Assembly: GCA_973895155.1 (NCBI GenBank)
Contig: OZ316899.1
Location: 6,882,001-6,946,000 of the forward strand
From: Marsupella aquatica
Lineage: Eukaryota; Marchantiophyta
Direction: 5' to 3'
Length of the DNA: 64,000 nucleotides
How positions within the stretch are numbered: the stretch's first letter is position 1; every line of letters begins with the position of its first letter. Under the pieces are notes generated by a model. The model had not been told where the DNA came from, did not search any database, and saw only the letters and a program-made list of their open reading frames with translations. The position numbers and the translations under genes were made by a program. Below, piece after piece: positions 32,861 to 43,020 of this stretch.

Positions 32861-33367
32861 TGCGCAGACCAAAACATCTTGGATCGCAATCATGTCGAGG
32901 TTCTCCATCTTTCTACGTAGAGATTTAGGAACCAAAACAACGCTAACAGAAGTAGGAGGCAGCAGCTTTGTGGAACGAGTTACACGACGTGTATAAACTG
33001 AACCAGTAAACGAAGACTGCGAGGATTCAGAATAAGCTCGCTCTTGGTCAAGAGCAGCACTATACCCTCTGGATGAAGAGGGGAATACCTCCATTGCCTT
33101 CCTTCCAGAAGCGTACAAACTATCGTACAATGAAATTATGGAACTCTAATCAACTCTCAACGTGTAATATATTCTAGAAGGAGGGTGGAGTTCAGCGGAA
33201 CTCTTCGATTAAAGCAAGAAGCTCGTAAGTTTGGCGGATTCCAACGTATGTATGTAGAGAACTTAATTAGCGAAATCAAGCGGTAGAAGAAGCGTAACAC
33301 ACACAGAACTCATAAGTTACCGTTAAATGTTATCGTTATGACCGTTTTCTTCCCTCACTCGGAATAC

Positions 33368-33590
33368 TAGCGCCGGGCGCTATTATAAACAAGTTCCCGT
33401 GAAGTAGATAATTTGGATGATTGTCATGGCAGCGCCCGGCGCTAGTGAAAATAACAGCTATAGAATAGGTCTGAAATGGTGTCTCCAGTAAAGAAATTTT
33501 GTGAAAACAACCCCATATTTGAAGAAATGTTTAATGTTTTAATGGTTTTTGGGAAACATTACTTGCATCCTATACTAGCACCCGGCGCTA
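33368..33590. repeat. palindromes 13, 14 and 15 upstream of the ParB-methyltransferase-like gene
   Basis: 33368-33382 (perfect, centre G), 33430-33444 (CAGCGCCCGGCGCTA) and 33576-33590 (TAGCACCCGGCGCTA). They lie 270-500 bp upstream of the proposed start, in the divergent spacer. Confidence 0.9.
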
Positions 33591-33599
33591 GTGATAACG

Positions 33600-36500
33600 G
33601 GTATTTTTCATCCATACTTTTAAAATAATTCACATTTTCATTTGTCAAACACTTGTCAAGGAGCTTAAGCGGCTTTTCTCCCCAAAAGACTACCTAATAT
33701 CTGCTCCATATCATACCAGGGTCACAAAGGATTGACAAAACTTATGAAATGTGCCTACAATGACTAATCACTCCATACATAAGTAGTTTCAACTCTTCAC
33801 TTCTAGAGAGGTAGTCCCCTTGACTACTTTTGTACTCACACCCTTCCCCTCTCCTCTACTCCAAGGATCAGCAAGGGGGATCTCCGCTCAAAGCTGTCAC
33901 CTTAGAGAAGAGTCTCACACAAACACCCAAGAACCAAAGTACTTTTCTCTTCAAGCTTAAGTCTCCTCAAGACCCTCAAAGTAATGTTACCCCTCAACCT
34001 TGCCCCCCTGGCCTTGGTTTGGGTCCACACATCCCCTTTGAGCTCTAGAGAAGGCTCCTCTATCTAAGGACTCTTCCTCTTGTTCTTACTTCTTGTTAAC
34101 ACCACACACCAAGAAAAATACTTTCCACCCTCAAGCTATAATCCTCTCCAAGTCTCAAAGTAGTGCTCTACCTTAACCTTGCCTCTTGGCCTTGGTTTTG
34201 TACTAGCACATCCCCTTCAAGCTTAGACCAAGATTACATCATAGCATGGACTCTTCTCTTGCTCTCATATGCTTCAAATGCACTCACACTTAATGGTCAC
34301 AATGAAGATTGGCAAGTCTTCTTTTATTGCATCACCTTTACAACAAAAGTTCACTACACATTCTCCACACTAAGCATGGACCACTTCTCCCTTCTCAAGC
34401 TTAGCCCTACCTTGGCAAGGTAGAGATTCCACTTAAGAGATGAGACTCCCGATCCCTAACAAAGGAAAACTTTCTCCTTATATACTATTCTCCTTCCACA
34501 CCACACCAAGCTTGACCTGGGGTCCAACTACTCCTCCCCCCAAGTCCTCCTAACACACAAAGTCCAACTCTATAGTTTGTAGCTCACTCTACAACCTATT
34601 GCTTGACTCCTTCCAAGCCCTGGAATATGCCACACATGAGTTGCATGCTTTGACCTCCAAACCTGCTCTCACTTATGGTCCTCCTCACCAGCTTCCCAAC
34701 CCACTTGAAAGCTCGCAAAAAGAGTGAGTGAGTCTCAAGTTGTGTCATGTCAAAGTTGGCTCCTTATTTACTAGTCCTTACTTACTACCCCGACCTATCA
34801 ACTTACTTTCCTTACCCTAACGGCCTTGCACCTTTACCCTGAGGTACTCTCTTCTCCATGTATCCTAACTTGGGTGACACGGGTGCAAGAAGTGTCGGCC
34901 TAAAAACCTGGTCTTACTTCCCCCATGCCGACTCCCGTTTGCAAGCTATGGGGACCCCCTCGTGGCCTCCGCTAAAAATATATTTTAGTGATTATTTTTC
35001 TGGGTTTCCACCTTCACCGAGGGGTGCCTTACCTTCCCCTAACTCAGCACAAAAAAATTTGGGCCCCAACGGATACCCCTAGCCAAAGTTATGCTCATTC
35101 TCCCAAGGCCTGTTTTTGGTGTAAAGCGGGTGTAAGCGGCGACCCGATTACACTTGAACCTTACACGCCCCTTACGGGGATTCCACGTGTCATGAGGGGA
35201 GAGTACTCTCATTATACTCACGTTTCTTATGAAGAAGATTGATAAGGACACCAATTTTTGCAACATTTTCCTCTCTCTTGAATTCAATCTGAAACGGTAG
35301 CATTCTCTATTGGATCGAATGACAGCAGGTCAATTGATAGCTCAGCCAGGTCTACAGCACCCTTCTCAGTCCACCTCCATAGCCATCCAGCCTTGCAAGT
35401 GATTCAAAATCGCAGCAAAATTTTGCAGCAGCCATAGCCCACCAATTCGCAGCTTGCAGCACAACAGCACAGCAGCAGATTCGAAGCATAGCAGCTGATT
35501 CAAAGCACAGTAGCAGATTCGAAGCATAGCAGCTGATTCGAAGCACAGCAACAGCAGCCATAGCTTGATTCCTTCTCAACAACTAGCTCTATTCCAATCA
35601 CTTAGCCAAGCAGGTCTCTCTTCTCAATTTCGTAGCTGCCCACCTCTGCAATTTCGCAGCTAGTAGCAACATCCATCAATTCAGCAGCATCAAGGCAGCA
35701 GCCAGCCAATTCTCGTGAGCATCTCATGCCTGGTTAATAGCAGCACCTCTAATCTATTGTGTCGCTGCCATAGCAGCAAGCAACCTTCCCAATTCAAAGC
35801 CAGCCTCCCTATTCCAATCAGCAGCCATAGCTCACAATTCAATTTCACAGTAGCAGCTGGGTCAAGTCCTTCTCAGCAGCAGCTAGCTCAATTCAATCCT
35901 GCACCTGCCTATTCAGATCAAGAGTGGCCTATTTTGATGAGCACCAGCCCTTCAATTAGCCCACCTCGTGCATTCCTGCCCATGTCGTGCTTGCCTGACC
36001 TTGTGCTAGTCTGGTCGCAGCCGCGTTGACGCGTTTTGATACTCAGAAAAATTTCGTTTTCCTCTCAGGAGAAACAGTTATACTGGCCCCTCTTGAAGGC
36101 CATGCCATAATTCACTCAAATGTCCAAACGTACTTCTGAGCACATTTCTGGAATCCTTGGACATAGGACTCACTCCTAAATTTATCAAACTCTCTAAACA
36201 CTCCATAAAGACTTTTCTAAAAATACATAAGTTTGACCATATCTATTAAAGCGCATTACTATTCCCAATCTTTGAGGTGTTCCCAAAAAGTAACAAAAGG
36301 TGACAAATTATTTCTAAGACAATCCAGGGATATTATGGTCTATACTAAACTCAATTCTAACCTCGAACCCACAAAATTTACCCCTTGGCTATTTTCCCCG
36401 GGACCCGCTAATTGGTTATTTTAATTTTTGTCAAAATACTCACAACTCCTAGGTTGAGACCCCACTTGACTTCATACTTTTTCAGGGTTCCCTAGGGATC

Positions 36501-36850
36501 TCCTAGCACCCATGAGAGAAATATCAGCCAAAAATAATATGTCAGGTGTCGGGTTATTTTCCGGTCCCAACTTAGTCGCCTATCCTAACTAAGGGTGGAA
36601 CATTTGCTGTCTACCAAAATCACATTACTTATCCCTTTACATTTGCTTAGAACAACACATTTTCTCCCTTCCATGATTTCCTACTAGCCTTCCCTAGTGA
36701 CTTAGGGTTGCAAACCCTAAGTACTTTGCTAACACTACAACAACTTTCTTACTATTCCTTGTACAAACAACAACAAAATTGACAAGTTCCTTACATACCC
36801 TATATTGAGCCGGTCCACATCATTGATCATTTCAATCAAATTATTCCATA
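33600..36850. other. Probable noncoding insertion between the two divergent MULE genes
   Basis: No gene that I can support, and no palindromes, in contrast to the sequence on each side. It holds a diverged direct duplication offset by 178 bp (GGCCTTGG at 34010 and 34188), a CAGCAG/AGC-rich tract at about 35440-35900 and a phrase GGTGTCGGGTTATTTTCCGG near 36545. It may be a non-autonomous retroelement or LTR fragments. Ends were not found. Confidence 0.4.
35474..35549. repeat. Two tandem 38-bp units
   Basis: AGCAGATTCGAAGCATAGCA... begins at 35474 and again at 35512, in an AGC-rich tract. Confidence 0.85.
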
Positions 36851-36884
36851 GTATTGATGGATATCTAGAGGGTTTTTCGTATAC

Positions 36885-36962
36885 TAGCGCCTGACGCTAG
36901 TATGAAATATCAAGATTTGGGGCATATTATGTTTGAGATATTTTAGTTAGCGCCAGGCGCTA
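36885..36962. repeat. palindromes 16 and 17 upstream of the transposase
   Basis: 36885-36899 (TAGCGCCTGACGCTA) and 36948-36962 (perfect, centre A), about 280-360 bp before the transposase start. Confidence 0.9.
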
Positions 36963-37242
36963 CTCAAATTGTTCCAACTATACAATATCTTAGAGTTTGT
37001 TAAAGATTTTTGTGGTGTCTTTTTTGGCATTATGTACGTGTCTGACATTTGGACTTATCGGGGAAAAACGACAAAATTCATTTATGGCGCCAACGGATCC
37101 TATGTCGACTATGTTTTATGTCTTACATAAATGGATATGTTAACGTGAAGTTCCCATGTTCAACTGATATAAGCTCCATATTACCATAGACTTTTCTTCC
37201 TCGAAACATTACAGCCCTCGTTATTTGTTTTGGATAATTGCA

Positions 37243-40200
37243 ATGTCTCGTTCCATCGTTCTATCCCGATTCGGGACTGGGGATATTGTGACCATCCCGG
37301 TCCCTGTGGAAGACACGTACAAGCAGGTCCGGGAGAGATACCTTTGCGGGAGATTTGATTTGAAGATGAATGATATTGAGGCCATTCTTCGAGAGCTCGA
37401 AACCAGTGATGACATCGAAGATGCAGCAACATTCAATGTGGATGATGGTGAACGGTTTTGGCATCTATACGCGGGGATTTTGTACTCACTTTGAGTAAGA
37501 CACCATGAAGGACCGTCCAGTGTCCCCCAAGTTCCATTTGATGTTGTCGAGATTTCTTCTAGTGAAGATGGGGATCACACTCCAAGTCCTACGTTGAAAA
37601 TAAAATTCCCGCAATGTGTTGTCGTTAAAGGTGAGACTCCAGGAAGCTCCAACCAGTTGGAGGTCGTGTATCGGCGTAGTGCGATGGATACGTTACTCAA
37701 ATCCACTGGTCATAGCGAGTTATCGAGGTTCATATCAGCCGGTGATTTCAGACATGAGCAAGTCTCCTGTCTGCCAACTAAGTATAATGGGAACGTCGTG
37801 TTTGAATTGCCACCAATTGACAAGATGCTCTCTAAAGGCTCTAGGTTTAGGGACATGGACCGTGCCAAAGATTGCTACATTTGGACACGCATATTTCCAA
37901 CTACCGCGAACGTCCAGCCGAAAAAACTTTGGCAATTCGGTAAGGTTACCTGTACGGGATTCATTGAATGTTGGAACAAGTCATGCGAGTACTTCCAAAG
38001 GAAGAAGAAGGCAAATGCTAAGGCATGGCAGGGTACTCCAAAGCTTAGTGGTCAGTATGTTGTCGGATATTTTATCGAAGAGGGCGGTGTTGTGTGTCAT
38101 TATTGTGATCAGATTCCTTTTTGTGTCAAGTACTGCCCTGCCCGTTTGTTCTATATGTATCCGCAAGTATTACTTGATGCGGAAACATGTAGTCATATGT
38201 CCCGCCTGGCGATTCATATAGGTGAGCATAACCATCCAGGTAGAAAAACCTTTTGTAGGAGTGCGGAGAAGATGGCTGAGGATTTAATTAAAAAAAATCA
38301 TGAAGCCAATCCTCTGGCAAAACCAGTTGGGATCTTGAATTCTGCTACAGGGTCCATAGTGAAAGCTCTCTGCGAACATGTTGACGACATGGTTGATATC
38401 GAAGAAACTGAAATATGGAAGTCTTTGATGGTACTTTCCACTCCCCAAAAGTTTGCATCTCTTTGTCGAAGCGTTAGGATAGACCAAAAGGGTCGTGGTG
38501 AACTTGATTTTCTCTCGCAAATGCAAATGCTCCTGGGTCAGGGATGTCAAGAGGACAAGCCTCACATCTTTAAAATGACCACAAAGGGTCACGGTTTCGG
38601 TGTGGATCTTTTGAGACAGATGCAACCTGGTGGAAGACTTGAAGGAGCCTGGGTCAGTTTTGATGTGATGCATCGTATCACAACCGATTGGTTTACTTTT
38701 AGCGCGCATGTCTACGACCATAACTTCCGTGCACTTTGTACAATTTTCACATGCGAGTTGAAAGGTGAAGACACTGAGTCTTTCGAAAAGGCTTGGAGAG
38801 TTATGATTGAGGTTTGCAAGGAGAATGGATTACATGAGGTTGTCATCCAAGGGTTTATGGCGGACAATGCACAAGCTGGATGGAATGCTGTGCGGAATGT
38901 TTTTTTTGGTGGACACCCAGACCCGGAGAGGGAGCGCTATGATGCATTTCACTTTTATCAATCTTTCCATCGGCATTCCAAGGAAGGAGTACTCAAAGAA
39001 TGTCAATCGGAACATCGGAGACTTTGGGAGAAACTAAGAAACGCTCCAACACTTGTGGTAGCCTATCGCGTGTCCCGAGAGATTGTGGTTTGGTGGCAAT
39101 CAGGAAATTGTGTCCCTAGAAAGCTCATGATGCTACAAATCTGGATATCCTGGTGGGTTGTTCGATGGCGCTAGTGGGGAAATTTTATTCGAGTGGTATG
39201 ACATCCATCTCCTCTCTTGTCTTTCATTTCCATCAACTTTATATTAGCGCCAGGCACTGGTATGATTTGCTCGTATTTGAGTCCAACATGTCCATAAAGT
39301 TCCAGAATCATAATTGCAATTGTATTTCACGTATGTTATAAATATTTGTCGGTGTTAGCGCCGGGCGCTGGTAATACAATGCTAGTACTGATTATTGCAT
39401 TTGGACTATGGCAGAGCAAAAGCGCAGAAGAAGGTGCCTTGATTCCGAACTATACAGGGTCAGAATCAAGGCATGCGTCTATGAAAGCCTGGGCTACAAA
39501 GAAAAAAGTTGGTCTTTTTGAAGCATGCAAAGTGGACCAAAATCGAGCCCTGTCTCAAGTTACGGGATACAGTGCATATCGAAAAGGGTTGAACAGAGGA
39601 AAGGGACCGACTATATGGGAATTGGCGTTCCGTTCCGCCGATCAAGCAGGTTCGCCGAGGTTATTTGAAGATGCGACCAACATGCTTCTTTCCAACGCGG
39701 CGGACTTCGATTTGGAAAGAAGTACTCCCCTTAACGGAGATATCGTGACCAAGTCAATCAAGAGAAAGGGACATGCAACTGGGACTGTCTCTCCACAAGA
39801 CTCCCACCGACATGACACCGTTCTCATAACCACACCAAATACTCATCGTTTGAAAAGGAAAAACCTAAATAGAACTAACTTTGCCTCCATTCCCTCAAAT
39901 TCTAATGATCCTGTGACAAGAGTGGTGAACCTCTCTGGTATGGACACACCAGATGGTGATACTGATTCACTGGACAATACCCCTCAAACAACCCGTACAA
40001 CAAGATCCACAAAACCTCCGCTCAGTGCACCAGCCTCACTGTAGAATCCACTTCCACGGACGATTGTGCTAGAAAAGGATGTCCCTCTGGGGCAGTGGCA
40101 GCTGCGATGGACGTCCAAGTATGGAGCAGGTCCCCAGTGTAATGGGACACTCAATGGGAGTTCTGATCGCGATGAGTGTCAAAATCGTATCAAGAAGGTT

Positions 40201-40939
40201 GGCTTCCATTCGTCTGACGGTGTTGTTGGAATTGTCATGAAGGGCCATCGTCTCTTTAGGGGCGAACCGATCTCCGAAATGATTTGGTTCTGCCCAAACC
40301 AAACCTGTTATAAGAGTTGTCCGCGTCGTGGTGTTCATCAACTTCCTCCTCTTCCTGAAATTTTGCCTGTTCTGAACGGTACGAGCCTATCTCCTTCTGA
40401 AATCACGTTTCTCGAAGAGCAAGGACTTGTCTTAGCCCGAACAACAAGATCGAGTCGATCTGCGCCATCTTCGTTTGACCTCAGGATAAATATGAACGTG
40501 TTCCCAGAAATGATAAGGTTTTTGGAGCCAAATGTCCGGTTGGGTAGTCGGAATGGGAGGAACTCAAGAGTCTAGTCTCACTATGGGTCACACTAAGCGA
40601 ATGGAGTCTGCACGACAAGAAGAGATGAGTTTGGATGGGGAATGGAATGTTCGGACTGGAAATGCTTTTGGAAAAAAATTTTGAATTCGAACCCATGAGA
40701 ACCTTCGATCACCAAACATGTACTTCGTGCAAATCTGTATCTTCCCTGCTTGCTCCTGTGAGGACTTCTTCCTACGACATTTGCGTGGCAAGTCGTACAT
40801 GCCTTGTAAACATCTATACTGGGTGTACATAAATATTTTCAAACTTGAGGTTGAGGAGTCAACTCTTTGTAGCCAACCAATTTTGACTGTGGGCGAAGTC
40901 AAGCTTGTCTTGGAGAGGCAAAACTTGAATGGCTTATAA
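37243..40939 (+). pseudogene. MULE transposase copy 1 (zinc region, DDE core, SWIM finger)
   Basis: ATG 37243 (MSRSIVLSRFGTGDIV). After a TGA at 37492 the same frame runs to 39174. First comes a GCM/WRKY-like zinc region (CWNKSCEYF ... CVKYC ... CSHM ... GEHNHPG). Then the RNase H-fold core: GAWVSFDVMHRITTDWFTF with the first Asp, VIQGFMADNAQAGWNAVRNV with the second, and FHFYQSFHRH. A probable intron (39196-39414; GTATGA...GCAG) holds two palindromes. Exon 2 (39415-40939) has the cysteine-rich module and SWIM finger (CSCEDFFLRH ... MPCKHL). Breaks: TAG 40042, a frameshift near 40575, TGA 40682, and a probable frameshift near 39100. Mobilises the element by cut-and-paste; this copy is inactive. 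Confidence 0.72.
39245..39370. repeat. palindromes 18 and 19, inside the transposase intron
   Basis: 39245-39259 (TAGCGCCAGGCACTG) and 39356-39370 (TAGCGCCGGGCGCTG). Confidence 0.85.
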
Positions 40940-41041
40940 TAGGGGCCGAAACTTCCGTATAGGTCGTTCAATATAACGGATAGTCACTATTTTGTCTTTA
41001 CCCAACGGATATGTTACTTGTTTTATTCAGTATTTTTTGGT

Positions 41042-41056
41042 TAGCGCCGGGCGCTG
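41042..41056. repeat. palindrome 20, downstream of the transposase
   Basis: TAGCGCCGGGCGCTG, about 100 bp past the transposase stop at 40939. No further copy is seen to the right. Confidence 0.85.
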
Positions 41057-41417
41057 CTTCCAAAAATCTTGTTTTTCTTGCTTTTTTATGTATGCGTGTA
41101 GTGTAAGCATTACAACATGCTTTATTTAAAATGTGTAAGTTGATATCATTATGTTTTATCTTTCAAGCCGCGTTTATTCATTTATTCTGAAATAAATCGT
41201 TAGGGGGTGTTTTGTCATTTGTTTGTCACGGTACTCGGTCCATTTAAGTGAACTCATTTTGATTGAGTTCATTTGGACACTACTCTTCACTTGTTCTATG
41301 GTGGGTCCCACCCTAAGGTTCACTTTTTAGCTTGGATGAATAGTGATATTTGAATAGGTCCCCATACCGTGTTATTTATATACCCTAAATAATTGTTTGT
41401 TTTAAACCTAATTCACT
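41057..41417 (+). other. MULE copy 1 right-side noncoding sequence before the LINE
   Basis: AT-rich, no gene. It contains GGTGGGTCCCACC (about 41300), and a similar GAGTGGGTCCCACC occurs in copy 2 near 13161. The element continues after the LINE at 49432. Confidence 0.55.
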
Positions 41418-41434
41418 AAAGAAAAATTCTGTGA
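41418..41434 (+). repeat. LINE target-site duplication, left
   Basis: AAAGAAAAATTCTGTGA, identical to 49415-49431. Confidence 0.9.
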
Positions 41435-43020
41435 AGGGAGGGTTTTGATCTGGCTGAAGAGAGCTGAAGAAAAGGCGGAGCTGATAGACCTGGGTAATAG
41501 TAGGTTAGAAATTGACTGTTGGATTGCTGAGCCCGTCATCTGGCTGTTGTGTTGCGGGTGGATGCCTCGTTGCAGTTGGGTGTTTTGCTTCCAATTGACT
41601 GTCTTTATAGGAGTTTTGGTTATCGGAAGTTTGAGTTACTCGCTAACCAATATTAGGGATTGAATTTTGCTTTGAGGAAGTGTGCGTCGGGGGAGATCAT
41701 TTGAGATTTGCGGGGCCAAGTGACGCGGGAATGTTTGGACTTGGGCCGCGGTGATCCTTAAGAGGTTGCGTTGAGTGGATTTCGCTACAAGTGGGATTGG
41801 GACAAGGAAGGGTGGATGCGAGAATTCGCATTTGTTTGATAGGCAAGGGAAGTTAACAAAGACAAGGGAGTTCTCATGGGAAATGATTGAGAATTGGAGC
41901 TAAGGACGTGAATAGGTAAGGCTGCAGCGTGGAGAGAGCTGTCTGCATTGATTAAATTGAAACAGGGTAGCAGGAGAATTATGGGCGGTGCTGGACAGGG
42001 AAGAAAGATTTCTGGTATGAGCTAAGCCTGTATTGATAGGCCGTAAGCTGAATTGCACACTGCATAATAGACGGCGAGCGGCAGCATTGCGCATTACTAC
42101 CTTGAATGGCCTCCGAGTGGCGATACGAAGGTCAGTGCGCTACAGCATTCTGCCCAACAGTTGACAATCGGAGGGATTACACAAGGTGAGCATTGGACTG
42201 CGGGGCCTGCCATCGACTGATCGCTGGGAGGTTGAGGTCTGAGCTACTGGCTAGGTCTAGATTGTGCTTGGCCCCGTTAAGCTTTGGGGCCTCCGAACAT
42301 TCACAGGTGAACTCTGATGCGATGGTCTAAGTTGGAAGCGCAAATCGTTTATTAGCTACCTCGGATGTAAACTGGAGGCTTACGGAATCGTGGAGCGTTT
42401 TGTGGGGTACTACACCAGGATCACAGGGGAGTACGCTCTGTGCCCCACTGGGATCGTGGTGGAGCATTCCATCTCTGTCCTAGATGGTTCAAGATAATTT
42501 CTACAAGGCAAAGCGAGATGGTACGGTGACACTCTGAAGTGGAATTTGCCATGCTCCCATTGACTGTCTCTTGAGGGCGTAGTATTGGAAGGCTTGAATC
42601 TGCCGCTGCCGGTTACTCGGGACTTCTTTTGACGACACGACGCTGGATGCGGGGCCGCTGCGGTGCAACTAGCTGAAGGTGCATTGGACTCCTCTGCTAG
42701 CTAAATGCCTGCACGATCAAGCCTTGCTGAACGCCGGATGAACTTCAACCCTTTGCTCGAAGATTATTGAGCTGGGGGCCTGGGGAACCTTGGATTATCT
42801 AGCTAGGATAAGATTGAACTGCAACGACATTAAGTATTTGCAACAATACTTATCAACGCACTTGGATAAGGAGCAATACGTGCCCAAGGTCGGCTGTGTT
42901 CGAAGAAGGGCTGGATAGACACACTTGAATGACACCCACACAACAATCCAAACAAGGTGAGACCGAGATCCAAGCTCACATTCTTTTGCATCGCTGCTCT
43001 TTGCTTCGGGTGGACTCACC
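41435..43020 (+). other. LINE 5' untranslated region
   Basis: 1.6 kb with no gene. It starts AGGGAGGG. It presumably contains the internal promoter. Confidence 0.6.

Larger units (their letters stand above)
28913..33094 (-). pseudogene. Five-exon ParB-like / DNA methyltransferase-like gene of MULE copy 1
   Basis: Proposed exons (minus): 33094-32344, 32221-30888, 30697-29991, 29900-29330, 29222-28913. All four junctions have GT...AG and keep phase: GTAAGT/TAG, GTGAGT/TAG, GTAATT/CAG, GTAATG/CAG. The product is about 1,200 residues. Exon 1 has a ParB/sulfiredoxin-like domain ending in FDGNHRLYSW. Exon 2 is a long helical region. Exon 3 begins with a basic, AT-hook-like KRGRKSN across the junction. 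Exons 3-4 hold a methyltransferase fold with WTAGAGSSFIAG. Exons 4-5 carry acidic Ser/Asp-rich and basic tails. Breaks: TAG at 32606, a frameshift at about 32518-32545 and another near 29565. Nothing shows expression. Start 33094 is the first ATG in frame. Confidence 0.65.

Noticed and set aside
13254-41056. Palindromic repeats considered as a CRISPR-like array
   Set aside because: Spacing is irregular (tens of bases to kilobases), units are 15-bp palindromes inside introns and spacers of a eukaryotic transposon, and no cas-like genes are present.
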